This document shows positions 9,350 to 18,563 of a stretch of 64,000 nt of DNA, one piece after another. This DNA comes from JAWKZG01 sp041396125 (GTDB taxonomy: Bacteria; Pseudomonadota; Gammaproteobacteria; Competibacterales; Competibacteraceae): contig JAWKZG010000011.1 of the NCBI GenBank assembly GCA_041396125.1, positions 124,001 to 188,000 of the forward strand, read 5' to 3'. The stretch's first letter is position 1. Each line of letters starts with the position of its first letter. The position numbers were made by a program, and so were the translations under genes. A model generated the notes under the pieces. That model was not told the origin of the DNA. It ran no database searches and saw only the letters and a program-made list of their open reading frames with translations.

Positions 9350-10144
9350 CTACCAGCGGGCGTCAGGATACGCGCGTTGCAGAAACTGCATTTCGGCCAG
9401 CAGATAACCTAAATGTTCGCTATGGGTACCCTGTTTCCCGCCACGCCGGCTCCAATCGGCTTGCGGCATTACAAGACCGGCCTCTGCCAGCACGGCTTCC
9501 AGCTGTTCCCGCCAGGGCTGGCGCAGACCTGCGATATCGGCTCCAATGCCCGCTGTCAGCAATGTCTGGTCAACCGCATCAGTCATGAATAATTCGCCCG
9601 TAAATATCCAGAACTCGTCCAGCGCCTGTTGCATACGCTGGTGGCTCAGCTCGGTGCCATCACCCAGCCGGATCACCCAGTCACTACTGCGTTCCAGGTG
9701 GTAGCGAACTTCCTTGACCGATTTGCCGGCAATCGCCGCGATCTGTGGCTTGTGCGAGGTACTGAGCTGTTCCAGCAATAAGTAATGCCAGAGATCAAAA
9801 TAGAACTGCCGCGCCATGGTATCAGCGAAGTTGCCGTTAGGTTGTTCGACCAGCAACAGATTGCGAAACTCGGCAACATCACGTCGATACGCCAGCTGAT
9901 CAGCATTCCGGCCGCTACCCTGGAAGCTGGTTTCCACTTCGCCGGCCAGTTCCAGCCAGAGTTGCGCCTGACCGATCAGATCCAGCGCAATATTGCTGAG
10001 TGCCAGTTCTTCTTCCAGGACTGGCGCATGGCCGCACCATTCAGACAGGCGATGTCCCAGAATCAGATCGTTATCCCCCAGCCGCAGCAGATATTCGAAT
10101 AGCGCCTGTGCGTCAACCGGTGCTGTATCGCTTACCTGTCCCAT
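9350..10144 (-). CDS. paaC: phenylacetyl-CoA 1,2-epoxidase subunit PaaC
   Basis: Structural ferritin-like subunit that pairs with PaaA in the oxygenase core. The 264-residue product contains YLLRLGDNDLILGHRLSEWC and EELALSNIALDLIGQAQLWL, helices characteristic of PaaC. The length fits the family. Between paaB and paaC lie 69 bases without a gene. Confidence 0.94.
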   Translation of the reverse strand: MGQVSDTAPVDAQALFEYLLRLGDNDLILGHRLSEWCGHAPVLEEELALSNIALDLIGQAQLWLELAGEVETSFQGSGRNADQLAYRRDVAEFRNLLLVEQPNGNFADTMARQFYFDLWHYLLLEQLSTSHKPQIAAIAGKSVKEVRYHLERSSDWVIRLGDGTELSHQRMQQALDEFWIFTGELFMTDAVDQTLLTAGIGADIAGLRQPWREQLEAVLAEAGLVMPQADWSRRGGKQGTHSEHLGYLLAEMQFLQRAYPDARW

Positions 10145-10213
10145 CTTGTTTTCATCCTATCGGCCCACTCCGTAGTTGTGCATTATGACGCTTGCCGGAT
10201 ACCTGCCGGATTA

Positions 10214-10495
10214 CTAGATGGGACCAACCTCGTCCGGGATCTTGTAAAATGTCGGATGGCGATACACCTTGCTGTCGGCAGGCTCGAACAGCGGACCTTT
10301 GGCATCCGGCGAACTGGCGGTAATATCGGTTGATTTGACTACCCAGATACTGATGCCTTCGTTGCGCCGGGTATAGACATCGCGGGCATTATTGATCGCC
10401 ATGGCAGCATCGGGCGCATGCAGGCTACCCACATGCTTATGCGCCAGACCTTGCTGGCTGCGGATAAACACTTCCCATAACGGCCATTCATTCAT
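10214..10495 (-). CDS. paaB: phenylacetyl-CoA 1,2-epoxidase subunit PaaB
   Basis: Small subunit that bridges the PaaAC heterodimers. The 93-residue product has WPLWEVFIRSQQGLAHKHVG and DAAMAINNARDVYTRRNEG, the usual PaaB pattern. It lies 43 bases after paaA. Confidence 0.94.
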   Translation of the reverse strand: MNEWPLWEVFIRSQQGLAHKHVGSLHAPDAAMAINNARDVYTRRNEGISIWVVKSTDITASSPDAKGPLFEPADSKVYRHPTFYKIPDEVGPI

Positions 10496-10538
10496 AGCAC
10501 GGATTCCTCTCCAGGGCAGACCAGGTAGTCAAAAACGC

Positions 10539-11528
10539 TTAAGCCGCCTGTGGCCGCTTTGCGCGCTTGGCAGCATGGGCCAGCGCCGCGTCGCGAACCC
10601 ATTGACCGTCCTCGTAGGCCGCTACCCGGGCACGCAGACGTTCCCGGTTGCACGGTCCCTGCCCGTTGATAACCGCGAAAAATTCGTCCCAATCGATTTC
10701 GCCGAAATCATAATGGCCACGCGCCTCGTTCCATTTCAGAGCGGGGTCAGGCACAGTCAGCCCCAAATAGTGTGCTTGCGGCACCGTCTGATCGACAAAC
10801 TTCTGGCGCAATTCGTCATTACTGTTAAGTTTTATTTTCCAGCGCATGGATTGCGCGCTGTGCACCGAGGCGTCATCGGGCGGCCCGAACATCATCAGAC
10901 TGGGCCACCACCAGCGGTTCAGGGCATCCTGAGCCATCGCCTGCTGTGCTGCCGTACCTTGTGCCATGGCCAGCATCAGATCGTAACCCTGCCGCTGGTG
11001 AAAACTTTCTTCCTTGCAGACCCGCACCATAGCGCGTGCATAAGGCCCGTAAGAGCAGCGCTGCAAAGGCACCTGATTCATGATGGCAGCACCATCCACC
11101 AACCAGCCGATAGCGCCGATATCGGCCCAGTTCAGAGTCGGATAATTGAAGATACTGGAGTATTTCGCTTTGCCGCTGTGCAGCGCTGCCAGCAGTTCGT
11201 CGCGGGAAACCCCCAGGGTTTCAGCCGCGCTGTACAGATATAAGCCATGCCCACCTTCATCCTGTACTTTTGCCAGCAGGATTGTTTTGCGCTTCAAGGT
11301 GGGGGCGCGGGTGATCCAGTTCCCTTCCGGCAGCATGCCGACAATCTCCGAATGGGCATGTTGCGAAATCTGCCGGATCAGCGTTTTGCGATAAGCATCG
11401 GGCATCCAGTCTTTCGGTTCAATTTTCTCGCCGGCATCGATACGGGCCTGAAATGCCTGTTCTGCAGGTGTCATCTCGTCAGTCGACTTGATGCGATCCG
11501 TACCGGTTTTCACCATTTGTGCATACAT
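10539..11528 (-). CDS. paaA: phenylacetyl-CoA 1,2-epoxidase catalytic subunit PaaA
   Basis: Di-iron oxygenase subunit that epoxidises the ring of phenylacetyl-CoA. The 329-residue product has the carboxylate-bridged iron motifs KVQDEGGHGLYLY and CKEESFHQRQG plus the N-terminal FQARIDAGEKIEPKDWMP. First gene of the minus-strand paaABCDE operon, with an AGGAG site 8 bases upstream. The later pathway genes (paaG, paaZ, paaJ, paaK) are not in the window, so the full route must be encoded elsewhere if present. Confidence 0.95.
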   Translation of the reverse strand: MYAQMVKTGTDRIKSTDEMTPAEQAFQARIDAGEKIEPKDWMPDAYRKTLIRQISQHAHSEIVGMLPEGNWITRAPTLKRKTILLAKVQDEGGHGLYLYSAAETLGVSRDELLAALHSGKAKYSSIFNYPTLNWADIGAIGWLVDGAAIMNQVPLQRCSYGPYARAMVRVCKEESFHQRQGYDLMLAMAQGTAAQQAMAQDALNRWWWPSLMMFGPPDDASVHSAQSMRWKIKLNSNDELRQKFVDQTVPQAHYLGLTVPDPALKWNEARGHYDFGEIDWDEFFAVINGQGPCNRERLRARVAAYEDGQWVRDAALAHAAKRAKRPQAA

Positions 11529-11563
11529 GGAATTCTCCTGTGCAGGCGACTATTGATAAAACC

Positions 11564-11569
11564 ATTATA
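11564..11569 (-). promoter_or_regulatory. candidate -10 box for the paa operon
   Basis: A perfect TATAAT on the minus strand lies 36 bases upstream of the paaA ATG. I see no good -35 box at the proper distance, which would fit a promoter needing an activator or relief from a repressor. Suggestive only. Confidence 0.4.
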
Positions 11570-11589
11570 ATCCTCACTGCGGAATGATT

Positions 11590-11617
11590 TTGGAAATAGC
11601 CGCCGCTATCGCATAAT
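11590..11617 (+). promoter_or_regulatory. candidate promoter for ispH
   Basis: TTGGAA (11590-11595), a 16-base spacer and CATAAT (11612-11617) point toward ispH and leave about 40 bases of leader. It is divergent from the paa promoter candidate within the same 135-base gap. Moderate match only. Confidence 0.4.
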
Positions 11618-11663
11618 TCGCCGAATATCAGGAATAATCAGCCGGAGCCCATCAGGTAATTTT

Positions 11664-12620
11664 ATGCAAATTCATCTTGCTAATCCACGCGGATTTTGTG
11701 CCGGTGTGGTTCGTGCGATTGCTATCGTAGAGCGCGCACTGGAACAATTCGGTGCACCGATTTATGTGCGCCATGAAGTCGTGCATAATCGCTTTGTCGT
11801 CGACAATCTGCGCCAGCGCGGTGCGGTCTTCGTAGAAGAACTGAGCGACATTCCAGACGATGCCATCGTTATTTTCAGTGCGCACGGCGTTTCCCAGGCT
11901 GTACGGCAGAATGCCCGGCAACGCGGCCTGCGGGTGTTTGACGCCACCTGCCCACTGGTTACCAAAGTCCATATGGAAGTCGTTCGCCACAGTCGGGCGG
12001 GCCGCGAAGCCATTCTGATCGGCCATGCCGGCCACCCCGAAGTGGAAGGGACGCTCGGCCAGTACGATAACCGGCACGGCGGGCGCATGTATCTGGTTGA
12101 AACGCCGGCCGATGCCGAGCAGCTACAGGTCAAGAAGCCCACCGATCTGGCTTATGTCACCCAGACCACGCTCTCCATGGATGATACAGCGCGCGTGATC
12201 GATACCTTACGAGCACGTTTTCCGGCTATTCAAGGTCCGCGCAAGGATGATATCTGCTACGCCACCCAGAATCGGCAGGACGCGGTGCGCTCACTGGCGC
12301 AAAACTGCGATCTGCTGCTGGTGGTCGGCTCGCGCAACAGCTCCAACTCCAATCGTCTGCGGGAACTGGCTGAAAAAGAAGGGATTGCCGCCTACCTGAT
12401 CGATAGCGCGGAGGATATCAATCCGGACTGGCTGCAAAATATAAATAATATCGGCGTCACAGCAGGCGCATCGGCGCCGGAACAGCTGGTGCAGCGTGTG
12501 GTAGAACGACTGCAGCAACTGGGGGCCAGCGGCCCGCTCGAGCAACAGGGCCGTCGCGAAACGATTGTATTTGCCCTCCCCAAGGAGTTGCGCCAGAACC
12601 AGAGTGATACAGCAGCCTAA
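11664..12620 (+). CDS. ispH: 4-hydroxy-3-methylbut-2-enyl diphosphate reductase
   Basis: Last step of the methylerythritol phosphate pathway, giving IPP and DMAPP; an iron-sulfur enzyme. The 318-residue product has the three cluster cysteines in NPRGFCAGVVRAI, DATCPLVTKVH and DDICYATQNRQ, and the substrate-binding segments SAHGVS, GHAGHPEVEG and SSNSNRL. fkpB, which often precedes ispH, is missing; the paa operon lies there instead. Confidence 0.97.
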   Translation: MQIHLANPRGFCAGVVRAIAIVERALEQFGAPIYVRHEVVHNRFVVDNLRQRGAVFVEELSDIPDDAIVIFSAHGVSQAVRQNARQRGLRVFDATCPLVTKVHMEVVRHSRAGREAILIGHAGHPEVEGTLGQYDNRHGGRMYLVETPADAEQLQVKKPTDLAYVTQTTLSMDDTARVIDTLRARFPAIQGPRKDDICYATQNRQDAVRSLAQNCDLLLVVGSRNSSNSNRLRELAEKEGIAAYLIDSAEDINPDWLQNINNIGVTAGASAPEQLVQRVVERLQQLGASGPLEQQGRRETIVFALPKELRQNQSDTAA

Positions 12621-12649
12621 GTAGCACGCTTGCAGCAAAGGATGTTCTG

Positions 12650-13411
12650 GTGAAAATTCTGATTGTCGATGATGAACAGCCTGCTCGCCAACGACTGCAT
12701 GAGCTGGTGCAGGAACTGGGGCACAATCCTTGTGGCGAGGCGGCTAATGGCCGAGAGGCACTGGCCAAGGTGCAAGACACACAACCCGATGTGGTACTGC
12801 TGGATATTCGCATGCCGGTGCTGGACGGATTGGAAACCGCCCGTTACATCAGTCAGCTGGAAACACCGCCAGCGGTTATCTTTACGACCGCGTTCGAACA
12901 GCACGCGCTGGAAGCCTTCGAGGCCAAAGCCCTGGATTACTTGCTCAAACCGGTGCGTAAGGAACGGCTGGCAGCGGCTCTGGAGCGCGCCCAAACTATC
13001 ACCCGGGCCCAGTTAACTCAACTCGACGATCAATTGCATGCCACGCCGGCCGCTTCGCCCACCGCCACGCACTCCGCAGCCCGTTCCCATCTGTGCGTAA
13101 AAATTGGCAACCGGCTTGAACTGATTCCGCTGGATGATGTGTACTATTTTCAGGCCGATCAGAAATATGTCACCCTGTGCCACCGCAACGGCGAAGCGGT
13201 TATTGAAGACTCGCTGAAAGCGCTGGAACAGGAGTTTGGCGAGCGTTTTTTGCGCATTCACCGAAACGCATTGGCCGCACTGTCACATATACGCGGTCTG
13301 GAAAAAACCCCGGACGGCCGCATCCAGATAGTATTCAACGATATTCCGCAGTGCCTGGAGGTCAGTCGCCGCCATGCCAGCCATGTACGACGGGCGGTAC
13401 GCTCCCTATAA
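12650..13411 (+). CDS. LytTR-family response regulator (AlgR-like)
   Basis: Two-domain transcription regulator. Residues 1-120 form a receiver domain with acidic residues in VDDEQ, the phosphoacceptor near residue 52 in LLDIRMP, and FEAKALDYLLKPV. Residues 145-253 form a LytTR DNA-binding domain (ELIPLDDVYYFQADQKYVTL, FLRIHRNALA). The start is GTG 12650. It follows ispH by 29 bases and precedes the Ser/Thr kinase gene by 20. No histidine kinase such as AlgZ is next to it. Calling it AlgR would overstate what can be seen. Confidence 0.88.
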   Translation: MKILIVDDEQPARQRLHELVQELGHNPCGEAANGREALAKVQDTQPDVVLLDIRMPVLDGLETARYISQLETPPAVIFTTAFEQHALEAFEAKALDYLLKPVRKERLAAALERAQTITRAQLTQLDDQLHATPAASPTATHSAARSHLCVKIGNRLELIPLDDVYYFQADQKYVTLCHRNGEAVIEDSLKALEQEFGERFLRIHRNALAALSHIRGLEKTPDGRIQIVFNDIPQCLEVSRRHASHVRRAVRSL

Positions 13412-13431
13412 CGTCGAGGATCTGATCCAGC

Positions 13432-16179
13432 GTGGATATTGAAATCCCAGGTTATGACATCAAGCACGAAATCGGCCGTGGCGGTATGGCAACGGTTTAT
13501 CTCGCCCGTCAGATTTCGTTTGGACGCGATGTCGCATTGAAACTTCTGTCGCCGCTTTTGGTTGGCGATGAAGGCTTTACCCAGCGGTTTTTGAAAGAAG
13601 CCTCCACCGTTGCCAATCTAATGCATCCCAATATTATCAAGGTCTTCGATACCGGGGTGCACAATGATCTGTACTACCTGGCGATGGAGTATTTCCCCGC
13701 TGGCACTTTAAAACAGCGCATCGACAATGGCCTGGAGCCCACCACCTCGATACGGATTATCAGGGCCGTGCTGGAAGCTTTGCGCTACGCTCACGGCCAG
13801 GGCCTGATTCACCGCGATATCAAATCGCAAAATATTCTGCTGTACGAAGACGATACCCCCGTTGTCACCGATTTCGGGATTGTTAAAATCGTTGGCGAAA
13901 AAACCATGTTGACGGTCACCGGTCTGTCTGTCGGTAGTCCGCTGTATATGAGTCCAGAGCAGATCAAGGGCTCCCATACGGTTGATGAACGCTCTGATCT
14001 GTACTCGGTGGGTATCCTCTTTTATGAGATGCTGACGGGCCGTGTACCGTTCGATGCAGAAGAAACCTTCGCCGTTGCGTTCAAGCACATCTACGACCCT
14101 CTTCCGATCCTGCCCGCTGATCTGGCGGCATTCCAGCCGTTCATAGCGGGCCTGCTGGCGAAAGAACCGGCTAACCGGTTTGCTAACGCCGCCACCGCTC
14201 TGAAAATGCTGGATCAGTGCCTCGTCAGCAAACCACCTGCACCTGCCGCTGACAGCACTGTTGTCCTCACCCCGGATAAAGCAGCTGTCACCCAGCCTCG
14301 CGTCAGCGCCAGACCTGGCCCAGCGCAAACCCGCCCCAAGCCTGCTCGCTCAAGCCGTAAACTGACCGGCACAATACTTACACTGACACTGCTGACCAGT
14401 GCCGGAGCTGGGTTTTATGTCTGGCAGCAACAACAGCAAACTGAACTTGAACAGCAGCGACAGGCCGAACTGGAACAACAGCGACAGGCTGAACTGGAAC
14501 AACAACGCCGGGCCGAACTGGAACAACAACGACAGGCTGAACTCGAACAGCAGCGACAGGCCGAACTGGAACAACAGCGCCAGGCCGAACTTGAACAACA
14601 ACGTCAGGCTGAACTGGAACAACAACGCCAGGCTGAACTTGAACAACAACGTCAGGCTGAACTTGAACAACAACGTCAGGCTGAACTGGAACAACAACGT
14701 CAGGCTGAACTTGAACAACAACGACAGGCTGAACTTGAACAACAACGACAGGCTGAACTTGAACAACAACAGCAATTTGCCCAGTTGCTGGATGGTGCCC
14801 ATCAGGCCCAGCAGTCCGGCAATCTGGTTCGCAGTCTGGAACAGATTGCTATCGGCCTGGCACTTAAACCCGACTCGCCTGATCTGTTGAATCTATTACA
14901 GCAAGTCCAGCAGCAACTGACAGCCAACCGTCAGGAGGAACAACGTCAGGCTGAACTTGCACAACAACGGCAGGCTGAACTCGAACAACAACGGCAGGCT
15001 GAACTCGAACAACAACGGCAGGCTGCTGCACAAAATAAACCCGAACAATTGCTGGATGCAGCCAGGCAGGCATTTGCAGCAGACGATTTCGCGACCAGTC
15101 TGCAGCAACTGGCAACCGTGCTGCAGCAACAGCCCGACAATACCGAAGCGCAGCAGCTCCAACTGACCACGCAGGCCGCGCTGACCGAGTCTGAGCTAGG
15201 CTTGAGTCGCAGCAGACGTCAGACAGTACAGCAGGTTTTGACCGAGCTGGGATTTGATACGCGTGGCGTTGACGGTATTTTGGGTAGCAATTCCCGCCGT
15301 GCGATACGGGCTTTTCAAAACCAGCGCGGACTACCCGCTACGGGCTATCTCAATACTGCCCAGCTCACATTGCTGGAAACGGCTGCTGCCGAGCTTGCAG
15401 AACAAGCCGCTCGCTCGACGGCAGAGGCCCCCAAACCTGATCAGGTCGAGCTGCCGGATATTAGCCTGGTTAGCCCGGAACGACCGCAAGAGCCTGTCTC
15501 CCCCGACAACACCACGCAAGATGTCAGCACACAATTATCTGCTGCAGAGCCAACAGTGTCAGCCGCAAGCGCGGATTCCGCCCCGACGGACGCCTGGCAA
15601 CAACTGGAAAACAAACTGGCACCAACCCTGAGAGCAGCCGAACAGCTTTTGCGTCAGGCCCAATCCCATATTCGCAGCGCCCCGCCCCGCCCTCCGACAG
15701 CTGGACCGGCCTCCAGTTGCGACGGGGACTGCAGTAACGGCTATGGCACGTATTACTTCAACGGCGGGGATATTTACGTCGGTGCCTGGCGCGATGACGA
15801 ACAAGACGGTCAGGGGGTTTATTTTCATCACGATGGCGCAGTGTATGAAGGTATGTTCAGCAACGGCCAGCGCAGTGGACTGGGTACGTTTTACTATACC
15901 GGCGGCGATATACATTATGGTTCATGGCGACAGGGTGTACGGGAAGGGAAAGGCCTTTACCGATACGTCAATGGTATTACTACTCTTTATGGCCGTTACA
16001 GCAATGGCCGGTTAAGCGCTGATACCGTAGCGGTATTTTACAATAACGGAGATAAATACGTCGGCCAGTGGAAAAACGACAGAAAGCACGGCAAAGGCAT
16101 TTACTACGAAAGTAACGGTACCCGATACGCCGGCGAATGGAACAATAACGTCAAAGTTAAAGTGGTGGATATTAACTGA
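13432..16179 (+). CDS. membrane Ser/Thr protein kinase with repeat stalk, peptidoglycan-binding and MORN domains
   Basis: A 915-residue protein starting at GTG 13432. Residues 1-265 form a Hanks-type kinase with glycine loop EIGRGGMATVYLA, K37, HRDIKSQNIL (H127-D129), DFG at D147 and YMSPEQ, so it looks active. A proline-rich linker leads to one membrane helix at about 311-329. The outer part has an 8-residue repeat stalk (338-449), a tetratricopeptide-like piece, a second short stalk (508-531), a PG_binding_1-like domain (587-653, VDGILGSNSRRAIRAFQ) and MORN repeats from about 762 to the end. The layout suggests an envelope sensor with a cytoplasmic kinase. Probable operon partner: the LytTR regulator. 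Confidence 0.9.
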   Translation: MDIEIPGYDIKHEIGRGGMATVYLARQISFGRDVALKLLSPLLVGDEGFTQRFLKEASTVANLMHPNIIKVFDTGVHNDLYYLAMEYFPAGTLKQRIDNGLEPTTSIRIIRAVLEALRYAHGQGLIHRDIKSQNILLYEDDTPVVTDFGIVKIVGEKTMLTVTGLSVGSPLYMSPEQIKGSHTVDERSDLYSVGILFYEMLTGRVPFDAEETFAVAFKHIYDPLPILPADLAAFQPFIAGLLAKEPANRFANAATALKMLDQCLVSKPPAPAADSTVVLTPDKAAVTQPRVSARPGPAQTRPKPARSSRKLTGTILTLTLLTSAGAGFYVWQQQQQTELEQQRQAELEQQRQAELEQQRRAELEQQRQAELEQQRQAELEQQRQAELEQQRQAELEQQRQAELEQQRQAELEQQRQAELEQQRQAELEQQRQAELEQQRQAELEQQQQFAQLLDGAHQAQQSGNLVRSLEQIAIGLALKPDSPDLLNLLQQVQQQLTANRQEEQRQAELAQQRQAELEQQRQAELEQQRQAAAQNKPEQLLDAARQAFAADDFATSLQQLATVLQQQPDNTEAQQLQLTTQAALTESELGLSRSRRQTVQQVLTELGFDTRGVDGILGSNSRRAIRAFQNQRGLPATGYLNTAQLTLLETAAAELAEQAARSTAEAPKPDQVELPDISLVSPERPQEPVSPDNTTQDVSTQLSAAEPTVSAASADSAPTDAWQQLENKLAPTLRAAEQLLRQAQSHIRSAPPRPPTAGPASSCDGDCSNGYGTYYFNGGDIYVGAWRDDEQDGQGVYFHHDGAVYEGMFSNGQRSGLGTFYYTGGDIHYGSWRQGVREGKGLYRYVNGITTLYGRYSNGRLSADTVAVFYNNGDKYVGQWKNDRKHGKGIYYESNGTRYAGEWNNNVKVKVVDIN
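14443..14778 (+). repeat. 14 tandem 24-bp repeats inside the kinase gene
   Basis: Units begin at 14443, 14467, 14491 and so on every 24 bases to 14755, each encoding ELEQQRQA with few changes. As 24 is a multiple of three, gain or loss of units would change stalk length without breaking the frame. The antisense strand of this array is open but biased to Leu/Phe and is a shadow. Confidence 0.95.
14953..15024 (+). repeat. second array of three 24-bp repeats
   Basis: Units at 14953, 14977 and 15001 encode EL(A/E)QQRQA and match the main array, separated from it by about 58 codons that resemble a tetratricopeptide-like segment. The same helix-then-TPR-like pattern follows both arrays, suggesting an internal duplication. 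Confidence 0.85.
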
Positions 16180-16254
16180 GCCTGGAGCATTTCTGGCTCC
16201 CCGCCTGCACGGGAACAACAGCAACGCCGGTTTAATTCTATGCGGCCATAAAGC

Positions 16255-17178
16255 TCAGCGTTTCACCCCATGCAGCAACACCCAGTTTTCGCGCTGACGA
16301 TTGGCTTGAAAGTCAAACCAGGGCGCATAGGCTTGCTGCACATCCTGCACCTGATCACTGATCAAACCGGCCAGCACTACCGCACCGCCAGGCCGAATAA
16401 ACCCCGCCAGCAACGGTGCCAGCACGATTAAGGGGCCAGCCAGAATATTCGCCAGAACGATATCGACCTGGAGCGAGGGACTGACGTCAGACAAGGTAGC
16501 CGGCGCACCCAGTTGAATATGTTCGGCGACCTGATTACGGGTGGCATTCTCACGGGTTGCCAGCAACGCCTGGGGATCGATATCCACCGCCCACACCTGT
16601 TTGGCACCGAGCCGGGCCGCAGCGATCGCCAGAATCCCTGAGCCGCAACCGTAATCGATAACCTGCTTGTCGTTCAGCTCGGCAGCATCCAGCCATTCCA
16701 GACACAAAGCAGTGGTCGGGTGGGTGCCGGTGCCAAACGCAAGCCCCGGATCCAATAACAGATTGACTGCGTCAGGTTGCGGCGGCGGCGTGGCACTGGG
16801 ACAAACCCATAAGCGACGGCCAAAACGCATGGGATGAAAATTATCCAGCCAGGCACGCACCCAGTCCCGCTCGGTCAAGGTTTCCAGGCAAGTTTCGTGC
16901 AATACCGCAGTCCCCAGCTGTTGGCACAGATTGACTTTGACAGCTTCAATGTCGGTCTGCACATCGAACAAGCCGGTAACCAGTGTTTCCGGCCATAATG
17001 GCGTCTCGCCAGGCGCTGGTTCCAGGACCGGCTGATCACCGCCATCACGCAGCGTAACCGCAATCGCCCCGGCTGCCAGCAAAGCGTCTTCCAGTTGCTC
17101 GGGCGTATGCTCACGAGCCGCCAGGGTCAATTGCAGCCAACCCTGCTGTATGCTGTTATTGTCCGTGCTTTGACTCAT
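16255..17178 (-). CDS. prmA: ribosomal protein L11 methyltransferase
   Basis: SAM-dependent trimethylation of ribosomal protein L11. The 307-residue product has the SAM loop VIDYGCGSGILAIAAARLGA, VDIDPQAL and DIVLANILAGPL. Its start overlaps the accC stop by 4 bases (ATGA), so the two are translationally coupled. It converges with the kinase gene. The region between (16180-16254) has a weak GAGCC/GGCTC inverted repeat without a T-run. Confidence 0.95.
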   Translation of the reverse strand: MSQSTDNNSIQQGWLQLTLAAREHTPEQLEDALLAAGAIAVTLRDGGDQPVLEPAPGETPLWPETLVTGLFDVQTDIEAVKVNLCQQLGTAVLHETCLETLTERDWVRAWLDNFHPMRFGRRLWVCPSATPPPQPDAVNLLLDPGLAFGTGTHPTTALCLEWLDAAELNDKQVIDYGCGSGILAIAAARLGAKQVWAVDIDPQALLATRENATRNQVAEHIQLGAPATLSDVSPSLQVDIVLANILAGPLIVLAPLLAGFIRPGGAVVLAGLISDQVQDVQQAYAPWFDFQANRQRENWVLLHGVKR

Positions 17179-18521
17179 GTACGTGACCCCAGTTTTCCTT
17201 CCAGGTAATGAATATCTGTGCCGCCCTCGGCAAAATTCGGATCATCCAGAATCCGCAGGTGCAAAGGCACATTGGTTTTAATACCCTCAACTACCAGCTC
17301 GGCCAGTGCATTACGCATGCGCGACAGCGCTGCTGCACGGTTTTCGCCATGGGCAATCAACTTGCCGATCATGGAATCGTAATTAGGTGGCACCCGGTAA
17401 CCGCTGTAAATATGCGAATCAACCCGGATGCCTGGACCGCCAGGCGCATGGTATTGCGTAATCAGGCCCGGTGACGGCATGAACGTGGCGGGGTCTTCAG
17501 CATTAATACGGCATTCGATGGCATGGCCGCGCAGGGTGACATCTTCCTGCCGATAACTCAGGGTATCACCGGCAGCAATGCGTAATTGCTCCTTGACGAT
17601 GTCAATTACGGTAATCATTTCGGTAACCGGATGCTCAACCTGTACCCGGGTGTTCATTTCAATAAAATAAAACTGCCCATCCTGAAACAGGAATTCGAAG
17701 GTTCCTGCGCCGCGATAACCAATACGCTGACAGGCCGCGATACAGACAGAACCGATAGCCTCGCGCTGTTCCGGTGTAATGCCGGGTGCCGGTGCTTCCT
17801 CAATGACTTTCTGATGCCGCCGCTGCATGGAACAATCGCGTTCGCCCAGATAGATGACATGGCCATGGGTATCGGCCAGTACCTGTATTTCAATATGCCG
17901 GGGCCGCTCCAGAAATTTTTCCATGTACACGACAGGATTGCCGAACGCAGCATTGGCCTCGGACTGCGTCAGGGTGATGGCATTGAGCAGGCCTGACTCG
18001 CTGTGTACGACCCGCATACCACGGCCACCGCCGCCACCCGCGGCTTTAATGATGACCGGATAGCCAATATCGCGTGCCAACTGCAGATTGGTATTGCTGT
18101 CTTCACCCAGCGGGCCATCCGACCCTGGTACACAAGGTACGCCAGCACTTTTCATGGCGCGTATCGCAGAGACCTTGTCGCCCATCAGACGAATGGTTTC
18201 AGCACGCGGGCCAATAAAGACAAATCCGCTGCGTTCCACCCGTTCGGCGAAATCGGCATTCTCCGACAAAAAACCATAACCTGGATGAATCGCGGCGGCG
18301 TCGGTAACCTCTGCTGCACTGATCAGGGCCGGCATGTTCAGATAGCTGTCTACCGCCGGCGGTGGTCCGATACAAACGGTCTCATCGGCCAGCAATACGT
18401 GTTTCTGATCACGGTCTATGGTGGAATACACCGCGACCGTCCGAATGCCCAGTTCCCGGCAGGCACGCTGGATCCGCAGGGCGATCTCACCCCGGTTGGC
18501 AATGACAACTTTATCCAGCAT
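17175..18521 (-). CDS. accC: acetyl-CoA carboxylase, biotin carboxylase subunit
   Basis: ATP-dependent carboxylation of biotin on AccB, the first half of malonyl-CoA synthesis. The 448-residue product has MLDKVVIANRGEIALRI, the ATP-grasp glycine loop KAAGGGGGRGMR, the FIEMNTRVQVEHPVTE active-site segment and ECRINAEDP. It lies 42 bases after accB in the order aroQ-accB-accC-prmA. Confidence 0.98.
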   Translation of the reverse strand: MLDKVVIANRGEIALRIQRACRELGIRTVAVYSTIDRDQKHVLLADETVCIGPPPAVDSYLNMPALISAAEVTDAAAIHPGYGFLSENADFAERVERSGFVFIGPRAETIRLMGDKVSAIRAMKSAGVPCVPGSDGPLGEDSNTNLQLARDIGYPVIIKAAGGGGGRGMRVVHSESGLLNAITLTQSEANAAFGNPVVYMEKFLERPRHIEIQVLADTHGHVIYLGERDCSMQRRHQKVIEEAPAPGITPEQREAIGSVCIAACQRIGYRGAGTFEFLFQDGQFYFIEMNTRVQVEHPVTEMITVIDIVKEQLRIAAGDTLSYRQEDVTLRGHAIECRINAEDPATFMPSPGLITQYHAPGGPGIRVDSHIYSGYRVPPNYDSMIGKLIAHGENRAAALSRMRNALAELVVEGIKTNVPLHLRILDDPNFAEGGTDIHYLEGKLGSRT

Positions 18522-18563
18522 GCTGACAGCTCCCCCAAATAGGCCTCATTATTTCCATGCGAC

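Noticed and set aside
14350..14802. 150-codon minus-strand open frame rich in Leu and Phe
   Set aside because: It is the antisense of the 24-bp repeat array; its composition mirrors the ELEQQRQA repeats and it has no independent support.
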